DNA of 64,000 bases from Pedococcus_A sp963730585 (GTDB taxonomy: Bacteria; Actinomycetota; Actinomycetes; Actinomycetales; Dermatophilaceae): positions 1 to 64,000 of the forward strand of contig CAVSSL010000014.1 in NCBI GenBank assembly GCA_963730585.1. The letters are read 5' to 3'. The notes beneath the pieces were generated by a model. That model was not told the origin of the DNA and ran no database searches. It was given only the letters and a program-made list of their open reading frames with translations. This document shows positions 24,934-33,201 of this stretch, piece by piece. The translations under genes and the position numbers were made by a program. Numbering within the stretch: position 1 is the stretch's first letter; every line of letters begins with the position of its first letter.

Positions 24934-25857
24934 TCAGAGGCGGTCGAGCGCCTTCTGGAGGTCCTCCGGGTACGGGCTCGTGAAGCTGACGTACTCCCCC
25001 GAGCCCGGGTGCTCGAAGCCGAGGCCCACCGCGTGCAGCCACTGCCGCTCGAGCCCGAGCCGGGCAGCGAGCTTCGGGTCCGCACCGTAGGTCAGGTCGC
25101 CCGCGCAGGGGTGGTGCAGCGCGGCGAAGTGCACGCGGATCTGGTGGGTGCGGCCGGTCTCGAGGTGGATGTCGACCAGCGAGGCCGCACGGAAGGCCTC
25201 CAGGACCTCGTAGTGCGTCACGCTGGGCTTGCCGGACTCCATCACCGCGAACTTGTAGTCGTAGCTCGGGTGCCGACCGATGGGCGCGTCGATGGTGCCC
25301 ACGACCGGGTCGGGCAGACCCTGCACGAGCGCGTGGTACGTCTTGTCGACGGTGCGCGAGCGGAAGGCCTGCTTGAGGCGGCTGTAGGCGTACTCGCTCT
25401 TGGCCACCACCATCAGGCCGCTCGTGCCCACGTCGAGGCGCGAGACGACGCCCTGACGCTCGCTGGCGCCCGACGTGGCGATCCGGTAGCCCGCGGCAGC
25501 GAGGCCACCCACCACGGTGGGACCGGTCCAGCCGACGCTCGGGTGCGCGGCGACCCCGACGGGCTTGTCGACGACCACGATGTCGTCGTCGTCGTGGATG
25601 ATCGACATTCCCGGGACGGGCTCGGCGATGACCTTCAGGGTCGGGCTGGCGTCGGCCGGGGGCAGGGTGACCTCGAGGAGGTCACCGGCGGCCACCCGGT
25701 CGGACTTCCCCGCCGGCTGGTGGTTGAGCTGCACGTCGCCGGCCTTGGCCAGGTCGGCGGCGCGGGTCCGTGAGACGCCGAAGAGGCGGGCCAGCGCCGC
25801 GTCGACGCGCTCGCCCTCGAGCCCGTCCGGCACGAACAGGGTGCGGGTGTCACTCAT
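24934..25857 (-). CDS. rluD: RluD-type 23S rRNA pseudouridine synthase
   Basis: 307 residues. An N-terminal S4 domain (GERVDAALARLFGVSRTRAADL...VQLNHQP) precedes the RluA-family catalytic domain with VVVDKPVGVAAHPS, the catalytic-Asp motif SRLDVGTSGLMVVAK and ETGRTHQIRVHFA. It would isomerise uridines in helix 69 of 23S rRNA. The ATG at 25857 overlaps the lspA stop (ATGA), so the two genes are translationally coupled, the usual lspA-rluD arrangement of this phylum. A longer frame extends upstream to 26244 in the lspA region but has no family similarity there. Confidence 0.93.
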   Translation of the reverse strand: MSDTRTLFVPDGLEGERVDAALARLFGVSRTRAADLAKAGDVQLNHQPAGKSDRVAAGDLLEVTLPPADASPTLKVIAEPVPGMSIIHDDDDIVVVDKPVGVAAHPSVGWTGPTVVGGLAAAGYRIATSGASERQGVVSRLDVGTSGLMVVAKSEYAYSRLKQAFRSRTVDKTYHALVQGLPDPVVGTIDAPIGRHPSYDYKFAVMESGKPSVTHYEVLEAFRAASLVDIHLETGRTHQIRVHFAALHHPCAGDLTYGADPKLAARLGLERQWLHAVGLGFEHPGSGEYVSFTSPYPEDLQKALDRL

Positions 25858-26504
25858 GCCGGTCCCCCGCCTGCTGGTCCTTGTTCGCCACGTTCGTGCC
25901 GTCCGTGCTCGTGCTGCCCGTGCTCGTGGCCGGCCTCGTGCCTGCCGTGCTCCGGGCGCCTGCCGTCGACACCGATGCCGATGGTCGCCAGCACGGCGAT
26001 CACGCCCGCGGCTCCCACGATGGCGACGTCGGCGACGTTGCCGATGAACCAGCCGAAGTAGTCGATGAAGTCGACGACGTGGCCCCGGCCGGGTCCCGGC
26101 TGCCGGAACAGCCGGTCGGACAGGTTGCCCAGCGAGCCGCCGAGCAGGAGCCCGAGGGCCCAGGCCCACGCGACACTGCCGAGGCGGCGGGCGGTGACCA
26201 GGATGAACACCAGCACGCCGCACGCGATGAGCGTCAGCACCCACGTCGCCCCCGTGCCGATGGAGAACGCGGCTCCGGGGTTGCGGATGAGGTTGAGCCG
26301 GATCAGCGACCCCACCACGTCGATGGGGTCACCAGGGGTCAGGGAACGCAGGGCCCACAGCTTGCTCAGCTGGTCGAGCACCAGCACCAGGGCGGCGGTG
26401 GTGGCGAGGACGGCGAAGAGCCGGCTGCGCTGCGCGGGGGTCTGCTCGGGCGGGATGGTCTCGTCGTGCGCAGCGATCAGCGGCGCTCCTGCTTCGTCTT
26501 GCAT
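25854..26504 (-). CDS. lspA: Lipoprotein signal peptidase (signal peptidase II) with a His-rich tail
   Basis: About 216 residues with four membrane segments. The aspartyl protease motifs are present: RNPGAAFSIG, GNLSDRLFR and FIGNVADVAIV, the last two holding the catalytic Asp pair. It cleaves prolipoproteins after lipidation. The C-terminus is extended by about 35 residues rich in His, Gly, Glu and Arg (GRRPEHGRHEAGHEHGQHEH...), unusual for LspA and suggestive of metal binding or RNA/lipid contact. The start is one of two in-frame ATGs (26513 or 26504), and either overlaps the end of the DksA-like gene. Confidence 0.92.
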   Translation of the reverse strand: MQDEAGAPLIAAHDETIPPEQTPAQRSRLFAVLATTAALVLVLDQLSKLWALRSLTPGDPIDVVGSLIRLNLIRNPGAAFSIGTGATWVLTLIACGVLVFILVTARRLGSVAWAWALGLLLGGSLGNLSDRLFRQPGPGRGHVVDFIDYFGWFIGNVADVAIVGAAGVIAVLATIGIGVDGRRPEHGRHEAGHEHGQHEHGRHERGEQGPAGGGPA

Positions 26505-27724
26505 GGCATGCATAGGGTCGCACGAGGAGCGGCCTGAAGGCGAAGTTTGCCGATCGGGTTGCCGCAGGACTCGCAGATCCCGTACGACCCGTCGTCGAGA
26601 CGCTCGAGCGCGTGCAGGTTCTGGACGAGCATCTCGCGGGCGTTGTTGGCCACCGAGATCTCGTGCTCGCGCTCGAAGGTCATGGCGCCGGCGTCGGCCT
26701 GGTCGTCGCCGGCCCCGTCGCCGCCGTCGCGCATCAGGCCCACGAGGTCGGCCTCGGCCACCTGGATCTCCTGGCGCAGGTGGGCCACGTCGGCCTCGAT
26801 GGACGCCCGCACCTCGGCCAGCTCCTTCGCGGTCCAGGGCGTCTCGTCCTCACGCACCCGCAGCGCCTGGGCTGAAGCCGGCTGCTTCGCCCTGCTGGCC
26901 GCAGTCTTCGTCGCCGCCGTCTTGCTCGCCGCCGTCTTGCTCGCCGCCGTCTTGCTCGCCGCCGTCTTCGTGGCCGCCTTCGTCGCCTTCTTGGTCGCCG
27001 CCTTCGTCGCCGCGGCAGGAGTCGGCGTGGCCGCGGTCTTCTTGACCGGCGCCGCCTGCTTCACGGGGGCGGCCTTCTTCGCGGGCGTGGTGTTCTTCAT
27101 GGGAGCGGCTTTCCTTCCAGGAGGAGCCGGGGTGGCTGCGGCCTTCGTAGCGGTATTCGTACTCGTCCGGCCCGTGGCCCGGCTAGGGCCCTTCGTACCC
27201 GGTTTGGTGGACGCCGCGGCCTTCGTCGTGGTCGTCTTCGTGGCGGCCGTCGCCTTCGTGGAGGCCGTCTTCTGGGTCGTCGCCTTCGTCGTCGCCTTGC
27301 GCGGCGTCGTCTTCGCCGCGCCCTTCGTGCTGGCAGCCTTCGTGGCGGTGGCCTTGGACGTGGCCTTCGTGCCCGTCGCCTTCTTCGCAGGTGCCTTCTT
27401 CGCGGGCGCCTTCTTCGCGGGGGTCGTCACCTTCGCGGTGGAGGCCTTCGTCGCCGGCGCGCTCTTCTTCGTCGCCGCTGTGGTCGCGACCTTCTTCGTG
27501 GTGGCCTTCTTCGTGGTGGCCTTCTTCGGGGCCGCCTGCTTCGTGGCCGTCTTCTTCGCTGTGGCTGTGGCCCTCGTCGTGGTGGCCTTCTTCGGGGCCG
27601 TCCTCGTCACGGCTGCCTTCGCCGCCGACAATGCCTTCTTCGCAGCGGCCTTGGCCGGTGAACCCTTCTTCGACGCGCTCGTGCCGGTCCTCGTGGCGGC
27701 GGCGCTCGCCGTCCGTGCAGCCAT
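26477..27724 (-). CDS. TraR/DksA-type zinc-finger protein with a histone-H1-like N-terminal region
   Basis: About 415 residues. The last 120 form a DksA/TraR domain: a coiled coil (TAKELAEVRASIEADVAHLRQEI...REMLVQNLHALERLDDG) and a C4 zinc finger, YGICESCGNPI...TLCMPCK. The first 290 are almost only Lys, Ala, Thr and Pro with repeats such as AKKAPAKKA and four KTAASK-type units, like histone H1 or Hc1 tails. The tail would bind DNA or RNA nonspecifically, and the finger could modulate RNA polymerase. The gene lies upstream of lspA and overlaps it by about 28 bases. ATG 27724 is preferred over an upstream in-frame start (27760). Confidence 0.8.
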   Translation of the reverse strand: MAARTASAAATRTGTSASKKGSPAKAAAKKALSAAKAAVTRTAPKKATTTRATATAKKTATKQAAPKKATTKKATTKKVATTAATKKSAPATKASTAKVTTPAKKAPAKKAPAKKATGTKATSKATATKAASTKGAAKTTPRKATTKATTQKTASTKATAATKTTTTKAAASTKPGTKGPSRATGRTSTNTATKAAATPAPPGRKAAPMKNTTPAKKAAPVKQAAPVKKTAATPTPAAATKAATKKATKAATKTAASKTAASKTAASKTAATKTAASRAKQPASAQALRVREDETPWTAKELAEVRASIEADVAHLRQEIQVAEADLVGLMRDGGDGAGDDQADAGAMTFEREHEISVANNAREMLVQNLHALERLDDGSYGICESCGNPIGKLRLQAAPRATLCMPCKTKQERR

Positions 27725-27854
27725 AGCAGGCCCCTTGGGTCGCAGTGCGCCCGTCCCCACGGGCGCGGTCAGGTGCGGCGAGGATAGATCCTGAACCGGC
27801 GGTACTCAACGGCAAAACGCTGTGCAGGTCGCCCGGGTCCCGCAGGAGAACGCC

Positions 27855-27896
27855 GAAGGCGCCGACCGCGGCACCTCGGTGCGGGTCGGCGCCTTC
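27855..27896 (-). terminator. Terminator downstream of divIVA
   Basis: gaaggcgccgacc (27855-27867) pairs perfectly with ggtcggcgccttc (27884-27896) across a 16-base loop, 28 bases past the divIVA stop. Confidence 0.7.
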
Positions 27897-27923
27897 TGGC
27901 GACTGCTTGCGTGCGTAGGGGGC

Positions 27924-28988
27924 TCAGCCCTGCTGCTGGGCCTGCTCACCCTCGGGCTCGAGGTCGACCCCGGTGTGGTCGAGGTTCTCGAGCTGGCCCT
28001 CGATGTAGGACTTCAGGCGCGCCCGGTAGTCCCGCTCGAAGCCACGCAGCTCCTCGATCTTCTTCTCCAGCAGACCGCGCTCGCGGTTGAGCTGCTCGAG
28101 GATCTGGTTCTTCTTCTGCTGCGCCTCGTGCACCATGCCCGTGGAGCGCTCCCGGGCCTCGGTGATCATCTGCTCGTGGCGCGTGGTGGCGTCCTTGACC
28201 AGCTCGTCGTGACGCTTCTGGCCGGTCTGGATCAGCTCGTCGTGACGCGCCTGGCCGGTCTGGATCAGCTCGTCGTGCCGGGCCTGTCCCTCCGAGATGA
28301 GGCGGTCGCGGGTCGACTCGCCCTCACCGACGTGCTCGTCGTGCAGGCGCTGGGCCAGCGCGATGAGGCTCGCCGCGCTGGCACCGCCACCCGCGGCGGC
28401 CGCAGCCATCTCGGAACCTCCCTCGACGGGAGCGGGCTGCGGTTTGGGAGCCTGCTGGGCCTGAGCCTGCTGGGCCTGCTGCTGCGCCTGGGCCTGCTGC
28501 GCCTGGGCCTGCTCGGCCTGCGCCTGGGCAGCCTGCTGGGCCTGGGCAGCGCGCTGCTCGGCGGCGGACTGCTGCTCGGCGGCGGCGCGGACACGCTCCT
28601 GGGCGGCCTTCTCGGCCTCCTCCGCGCGGCGCGTGGCCTCGGCGATGCGCTCGCGGGCAGCCTTGTCGGCCTCCTCGGCGCGCGCCTGCATGGTGGCGAT
28701 GCGCTCCTGGGCCTGCGCAGCAGCCTTCTCCTCGGCGGCCTGGGCCTCCTTGGCGGCGGCGGCCTTGCGCGCCTCGGCCTGGGCATCAGGCTTGGCGACG
28801 GGGGCCATGCCCTTGCTCTCGCGGCACTCGTTCAGCTGCTCGCGGAGGTCGTCGCTCTCCTTGATGAGCCGGCGCATCTCGGCCACGACCTCGTCGAGGA
28901 AGTCGTCGACCTCGCGTTCGTCATACCCCCGCCGGAACTGTGTCGGCGTGAAGTTCTTGTTGAGGACATCCTCGGGCGTGAGCGCCAT
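27924..28988 (-). CDS. wag31: DivIVA/Wag31 polar growth scaffold
   Basis: 354 residues. The membrane-curvature-binding DivIVA domain is at the start (MALTPEDVLNKNFTPTQFRRGYDEREVDDFLDEVV). A long Ala/Gln/Glu-rich coiled coil with a Gln-Ala low-complexity run follows, then a second coiled coil with an 11-residue tandem repeat (ARHDELIQTGQ twice, then KRHDELVKD). In Actinobacteria this protein marks the poles and septum and steers peptidoglycan synthesis, which fits the flanking sepF and ftsZ genes. It is transcribed as its own unit, with a terminator after it and GAGG before the ATG. Confidence 0.95.
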   Translation of the reverse strand: MALTPEDVLNKNFTPTQFRRGYDEREVDDFLDEVVAEMRRLIKESDDLREQLNECRESKGMAPVAKPDAQAEARKAAAAKEAQAAEEKAAAQAQERIATMQARAEEADKAARERIAEATRRAEEAEKAAQERVRAAAEQQSAAEQRAAQAQQAAQAQAEQAQAQQAQAQQQAQQAQAQQAPKPQPAPVEGGSEMAAAAAGGGASAASLIALAQRLHDEHVGEGESTRDRLISEGQARHDELIQTGQARHDELIQTGQKRHDELVKDATTRHEQMITEARERSTGMVHEAQQKKNQILEQLNRERGLLEKKIEELRGFERDYRARLKSYIEGQLENLDHTGVDLEPEGEQAQQQG

Positions 28989-29084
28989 GTAGCCACCTCG
29001 TTAGCAGGTCAGAAGCAGTCAAGATCAGTGCAGTCGCAAGCATTCCAGAGACTGGGGCAGCCTTCACCCTATTGGATCCCCTGC

Positions 29085-29372
29085 TCAGCTCTGGATGACA
29101 CCCATGAGGATGGAGACACCCAGCATCAGGATGAGGAACGCCAGGTCGATCCGCACCGATCCCAGGCTCAGCGGCGGCACCACCCGGCGAATCGCCTTCA
29201 GCGGCGGGTCGGTCACCGTGTAGATGGCCTCGGCGATGACCAGCACGACCCCGCGCGGGCGCCACTCCCGGGCGAAGACCTGCACCCAGTCGAGGATCAG
29301 CCGCCCGATGAGCAGCACGAAGAAGATGTACAGCAGGAAGTCGAGGATGCTGCCGACGACGCCGAGTCTCAT
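29085..29372 (-). CDS. YggT family membrane protein
   Basis: 95 residues with two membrane segments (SILDFLLYIFFVLLIGRLIL and IDLAFLILMLGVSILMGVI) separated by ITVTDPPL-type sequence (YTVTDPPLKAIRRVVPP), the YggT signature. It is the conserved neighbour of sepF and divIVA in Actinobacteria. The exact role is unknown, and an involvement in division or envelope homeostasis is inferred from the context. Confidence 0.92.
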   Translation of the reverse strand: MRLGVVGSILDFLLYIFFVLLIGRLILDWVQVFAREWRPRGVVLVIAEAIYTVTDPPLKAIRRVVPPLSLGSVRIDLAFLILMLGVSILMGVIQS

Positions 29373-29415
29373 GGCGGTCAGCGTGCCATGTCAGGTCGCG
29401 GTGCAGCCGAGCGGG

Positions 29416-29892
29416 TCAGCTCTGGTTGAACAGGCCGCGGGCCGGAGCGGCGCCCGGGCCCTCCTCGGCCGAGACCTCGACGTGCGAGGGCGAGAGCAGG
29501 AAGACCTTGGAGGTCACCCGCTCGATCGACCCGTGCAGGCCGAAGACGAGACCGGCGGCGAAGTCGACCAGACGCTTGGCGTCGGCGTCGTCCATGTCGG
29601 AGAGGTTCATGATGACCGGCGTGCCGTCGCGGAAGCTCTCGCCGATGTTCTTGGCCTCGTTGTAGGTGCGCGGGTGGATGGTGGTGATCCGGTTCAGACC
29701 GCCGACCTCGACGTCGCGGACGACCGCGGCCACCGGCGTGCGCTGCGGCAGCGGGGTCACGGCCGCCGAGCGCTCCTGCTGCGGCTCCTGCCGCTGCGGC
29801 TCGTCGTAGTCGTACTCGTCGTAGCCCTCGTAGCGCTCGTCGTCCTCAGCGAGCCCGAGGTACACCATGGTCTTGCGCAGCGCCCCTGCCAT
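29416..29892 (-). CDS. sepF: Cell division protein SepF
   Basis: 158 residues. The N-terminal amphipathic membrane anchor MAGALRKTMVYLGLAEDDE is followed by an acidic Tyr/Glu linker and the SepF core: ITTIHPRTYNEAKNIGESFRDGTPVIMNLSDMDDADAKRLVDFAAGLVFGL. SepF tethers FtsZ to the membrane; Actinobacteria lack FtsA, so it is the main anchor. AAAGGGAG precedes ATG 29892; an upstream in-frame start at 29997 lies inside the yggS gene and is rejected. Confidence 0.95.
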   Translation of the reverse strand: MAGALRKTMVYLGLAEDDERYEGYDEYDYDEPQRQEPQQERSAAVTPLPQRTPVAAVVRDVEVGGLNRITTIHPRTYNEAKNIGESFRDGTPVIMNLSDMDDADAKRLVDFAAGLVFGLHGSIERVTSKVFLLSPSHVEVSAEEGPGAAPARGLFNQS

Positions 29893-29953
29893 GAGAGCTC
29901 CCTTTGGTCCGTCGTGCAGTCGTTCACGAATCGATGTCGGTTCGCGGCCGAAG

Positions 29954-30667
29954 TTACCGAAGTGACGGACGAGATCCGAGGATTGCGCTGCCGACACGCA
30001 GGTGTGTCGCCCCGTGGGCGATGGCGGCCTCGAGGTCGGCGCTCATGCCGGCCGACACCCACGTCGCGTCCGGGTGTGCACCTCGTATGCCGTGCGCGAC
30101 CTCCCGCAGGCGGGCGAAGGCGGGTGCCGGGTCACCCCCCAGGGGGGCGACGGCCATCACCCCGAGGAGGTCGAGGTCGGGCGCCTGCGCGACGGCGTCG
30201 GCCACCAGCGGCGCCTCCTCCGGCAGCGCGCCGGCCCGGCCCTCGTGGTCGTGCTCGTCGAGGGAGACCTGCACCAGCACCCCGAGTCGACGTCCCGCCC
30301 GGTGCGCGCCCTTCTGGAGGGCGTCGACCAGGCGCAGCCGGTCCACGGACTGGACGACGTCGGCATACGCCGCCACGGCTGCGGCCTTGTTGGTCTGGAG
30401 CTGGCCGATGAAGTGCACCGTCAACCGGTCGCGGTGCCGCAGGCGGGCCACCTTCTCCACCGCCTCCTGGTGCCGGTTCTCCCCGATGTGCCGGACACCG
30501 AGCTCGGCGAGCAGGTCGGCGTCGGAGGCGGGAAAGAACTTCGTCACCGCGATGAGCTCGACGTCCCCAGGGCTGCGGCCGGACGCGGTGCAGGCCCGCT
30601 CGATCCGCGCGTGCACCGCGGCGAGACCGGCCGCCAGCTCGTCGCGCCTCGACTCCTGCCCCGCCAT
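29954..30667 (-). CDS. YggS-family PLP-binding protein
   Basis: 237 residues of the PLP homeostasis family (PipY/YggS/PROSC). The PLP lysine is in ELIAVTKFFP. Further signatures are HIGENRHQEAVEKV, VHFIGQLQTNK and VSAGMSADLEAAI. It binds PLP without a known reaction and influences amino-acid and vitamin B6 balance. The gene sits in the usual pgeF-yggS-sepF order, nine bases after pgeF. Two GTATGCCG motifs lie in it (30085 and 30361), one of which uses the very rare Ile codon ATA. Confidence 0.93.
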   Translation of the reverse strand: MAGQESRRDELAAGLAAVHARIERACTASGRSPGDVELIAVTKFFPASDADLLAELGVRHIGENRHQEAVEKVARLRHRDRLTVHFIGQLQTNKAAAVAAYADVVQSVDRLRLVDALQKGAHRAGRRLGVLVQVSLDEHDHEGRAGALPEEAPLVADAVAQAPDLDLLGVMAVAPLGGDPAPAFARLREVAHGIRGAHPDATWVSAGMSADLEAAIAHGATHLRVGSAILGSRPSLR

Positions 30668-30675
30668 CTCGCCGG

Positions 30676-31401
30676 TCACCGCCCCACCAGCTGGACCACC
30701 CCGGCGAACCGGCCCGTCTGGCCGTCCCGCCGGTAGGAGTAGAGCTGTCGCGACTCCCGGGTGCATCCCGGAACCCATTGCACCGCAACGTCGTTCGCGC
30801 GCAGCTGTGCCACGACACCGGCTGCGACGTCGATGGCGGGGGTGCCCGTCCAGGACACGGTGCACGACTCGGGCGAGACCTCCGCAGCGGCGTCGCGCAT
30901 GTCGGCGGGCACCTCGTAGCAGCGCCCGCACACGGACGGCCCGACGGCGGCGGTGATCGTCCGCGCACCGGCCTCGCGCATCACCAGCACGGCGCGGTCG
31001 ACGATCCCGCCGGTCATGCCGGGGCGGCCCGCGTGCACCGCGGCGACGACCCCTGCCTCGGGGTCGGCCAGCAGCACCGGCGTGCAGTCGGCGACGAGCA
31101 CGGCGAGCGCCAGACCCGGAACCGTGGTCACCACCCCGTCGGCAGTCGGCGCCTGCCCGTCCGGCCACGGCCCGCCGGCGACGACGACCTCGGTGCCGTG
31201 GCACTGGTCGAGGTACAGCACCTCCTCCGGCGCCCGGCCGAGCGCCTCGGCGAGCACCTGCCGGTTCCGGGTCACGGCCGCGGCGTCGTCACCGACGTGC
31301 CCGCCGAGGTTGAGGGAGTCGAACGGCGCCAGGCTCGCCCCACCCTCCCGGTCGGTGAAGGCCCACTCGACAGGTCCGGACCGCTCGCGCCAGAAGAACA
31401 C
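30676..31401 (-). CDS. pgeF: Peptidoglycan editing factor PgeF (YfiH/laccase-domain)
   Basis: About 241 residues with the Cu/Zn-oxidoreductase-like motifs of the family: LDQCHGTEVV, LVADCTPVLLAD and AVHAGRPGMTGGI. YfiH-type proteins act as purine nucleoside phosphorylase/adenosine deaminase enzymes and are reported to protect murein precursors from misincorporated L-Ser. GTG 31401 is chosen because TACCGT (31414-31409) lies seven bases upstream; an in-frame GTG at 31410 would overlap that element. It starts a second transcription unit after the ftsZ terminator. Confidence 0.9.
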   Translation of the reverse strand: MFFWRERSGPVEWAFTDREGGASLAPFDSLNLGGHVGDDAAAVTRNRQVLAEALGRAPEEVLYLDQCHGTEVVVAGGPWPDGQAPTADGVVTTVPGLALAVLVADCTPVLLADPEAGVVAAVHAGRPGMTGGIVDRAVLVMREAGARTITAAVGPSVCGRCYEVPADMRDAAAEVSPESCTVSWTGTPAIDVAAGVVAQLRANDVAVQWVPGCTRESRQLYSYRRDGQTGRFAGVVQLVGR

Positions 31402-31408
31402 AGGCGAC

Positions 31409-31414
31409 ACGGTA
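31409..31414 (-). promoter_or_regulatory. -10 element TACCGT, leaderless pgeF
   Basis: TACCGT on the minus strand is seven bases from GTG 31401. Confidence 0.45.
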
Positions 31415-31430
31415 TGGCACCGGCACGACG

Positions 31431-31460
31431 AGGGGCCGCCCGGTGGTCCGGGCGGCCCCT
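31431..31460 (-). terminator. ftsZ terminator
   Basis: aggggccgcccgg (31431-31443) and ccgggcggcccct (31448-31460) form a 13-bp stem with a tggt loop, 78 bases past the ftsZ stop and just upstream of pgeF. Confidence 0.75.
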
Positions 31461-31537
31461 GCGTCTGTCAAGACCTCGTCTGTCACGACCTCGCGTGTCG
31501 AAGCCGGGTCGGTCGCAGCCGGGCTGCGACGCGGCGG

Positions 31538-32863
31538 CTACTTCAGGAAGTCCGGCACGTCGAGCTCGTCGGCGTCGTCGAAGGTGACGGTGCGCGGCGG
31601 ACGCGCGGCGGCCTCCTGCTGCTGGGTCTGCTGGCCCTGGTGGACCGGCTGGGCTGACGGCGCCGACTGCGCGGCCTGGCCGTTGCCGGAGACCGGCTGC
31701 TGCTGACCGTTGCCGTGCTGCGGCGCCTGCTGGGCGGTCGGCTGCGGGGCGGCCACCGGGCGGGCCGGCTGGGCACTCTGCTGCTGGGCCGGCGGGAACA
31801 TCGGCACCTGCTGCTGCCGCTGCGGAGCCTGCGCCGGGGCCGCGGCCGACTGCTGCTGGCGCTGCGAGGCGCCTTGGATCTGGCCGATCGCCCGCTCGTC
31901 GTTGCGCTTGATGGGCGCCCCGCCGTCGAAGCCGGCCGCGATGACGGTCACGCGGACCTCGTCGCCGAGGGCGTCGTCGATGACCGCGCCGAAGATGATG
32001 TTCGCCTCCGGGTGCGCGGCCTCCTGGACGAGCCGGGCGGCCTCGTTGATCTCGAAGAGGCCGAGGTCGCTGCCACCCTGGATCGACAGGAGCACACCGT
32101 GCGCGCCGTCGATGCTGGCCTCGAGCAGCGGCGAGGAGATCGCCAGCTCGGCGGCCTGCACGGCGCGGTCGTCACCGCGGGAGGAGCCGATGCCCATGAG
32201 GGCCGAGCCGGCGCCCTGCATGACGGACTTGACGTCGGCGAAGTCGAGGTTGATCAGGCCGGGGGTCGTGATCAGGTCGGTGATGCCCTGGACACCGGAG
32301 AGCAGCACCTGGTCGGCGCTGCGGAACGCGTCGAGCATCGAGACGGCGCGGTCGCTGATCGACAGCAGCCGGTCGTTCGGGATGACGATGAGGGTGTCGA
32401 CCTCCTCGCGGAGGTTGAGGATGCCCGCCTCGGCCTGGTTGGCCCGGCGACGACCCTCGAAGGTGAACGGGCGCGTGACGACACCGATGGTCAGCGCACC
32501 GAGGCCCTTGGCGATCTTGGCCACGACGGGGGCACCACCGGTGCCCGTGCCGCCACCCTCGCCCGCGGTGACGAAGACCATGTCGGCCCCCTTGAGGACC
32601 TCCTCGATCTCCTCCGCGTGGTCCTCGGCGGCCTTCTTGCCGACCTCCGGGTCGGCGCCGGCGCCCAGGCCCCGGGTGAGCTCACGGCCCACGTCGAGCT
32701 TGACGTCGGCGTCGCTCATGAGGAGCGCCTGCGCGTCGGTGTTGATGGCGATGAACTCAACGCCCTTCAGGCCAACCTCGATCATGCGGTTGATGGCGTT
32801 GACGCCGCCACCGCCGATGCCGACGACCTTGATGACGGCCAAGTAGTTCTGTGGTGCTGCCAC
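31538..32863 (-). CDS. ftsZ: Cell division protein FtsZ
   Basis: 441 residues. The tubulin-like GTPase signature GEGGGTGTGGAPV and the T-loops (GIGGGGVNAINRM, NTDAQAL) are intact. The catalytic-loop region reads NLDFADVKSVM. A Gln/Pro/Ala-rich linker of about 110 residues leads to the C-terminal peptide DELDVPDFLK, which binds SepF/FtsW. GTG 32863 is chosen because GGAGAGG lies nine bases upstream and the protein then begins AAPQNYLAVIKVVG as in relatives; an in-frame ATG at 32902 would add 13 atypical residues. Confidence 0.97.
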   Translation of the reverse strand: MAAPQNYLAVIKVVGIGGGGVNAINRMIEVGLKGVEFIAINTDAQALLMSDADVKLDVGRELTRGLGAGADPEVGKKAAEDHAEEIEEVLKGADMVFVTAGEGGGTGTGGAPVVAKIAKGLGALTIGVVTRPFTFEGRRRANQAEAGILNLREEVDTLIVIPNDRLLSISDRAVSMLDAFRSADQVLLSGVQGITDLITTPGLINLDFADVKSVMQGAGSALMGIGSSRGDDRAVQAAELAISSPLLEASIDGAHGVLLSIQGGSDLGLFEINEAARLVQEAAHPEANIIFGAVIDDALGDEVRVTVIAAGFDGGAPIKRNDERAIGQIQGASQRQQQSAAAPAQAPQRQQQVPMFPPAQQQSAQPARPVAAPQPTAQQAPQHGNGQQQPVSGNGQAAQSAPSAQPVHQGQQTQQQEAAARPPRTVTFDDADELDVPDFLK

Positions 32864-33201
32864 GTCGGTGGGCCTCTCCTGAAAGCGTTTCTGGGTGTTC
32901 AAGCCGGCACGTTCACACTTGCAGCCCCGAGCGGTGACCCCGAGTCCACAAAGGCTCAGGCTCCACTAGAGGGTTAGAATTATGTCAACCCTGCCGTCGC
33001 AGACGCTATGCGCAAGGGTGGGTGCAATCAACGCCCGTACCCGCGTGTCGCGAGACTGGTTGACCGACTTTTTGCCAGGCCCTTGCCGGGTCGGGACGAA
33101 GCCTGTCACAGGCGTCACAGAAGCCTCTACCGTCACTCTACGTCGAGGCTCCGCCGCTGGGTTCAGCGCCCTGGTTCAGCGCCCTGGTTCAGCACCCTGG
33201 G
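32864..33201. other. ftsQ-ftsZ intergenic region
   Basis: A 338-base gap in an otherwise compact cluster. It contains a TTGACA (32988-32983, minus) followed by an A+T-rich block (TAATTCTAACCC...), unlike the G+C-rich surroundings, and a direct repeat gttcagc/ccctg at 33160-33200. This is the expected position of ftsZ-specific promoters. No coding frame is convincing. Confidence 0.6.
32983..32988 (-). promoter_or_regulatory. -35-like TTGACA of the ftsZ promoter
   Basis: TTGACA on the minus strand lies 120 bases upstream of GTG 32863 within a conserved-looking A+T-rich block. A matching -10 at normal spacing is not obvious, and TCTAGT at 32970-32965 is only 12 bases away. Confidence 0.4.

Noticed and set aside
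26880..27720. Repetitive DNA in the DksA-like tail as a CRISPR or VNTR array
   Set aside because: The repeats are short, irregular and encode a Lys/Ala tail; there are no spacers or cas genes.
26547..27794. A 415-codon Phe/Val/Ala-rich frame opposite the DksA-like gene
   Set aside because: It is the antisense reading of the Lys/Ala repeat region; it looks like a membrane protein only because AAG/GCC reads as CTT/GGC on the other strand.
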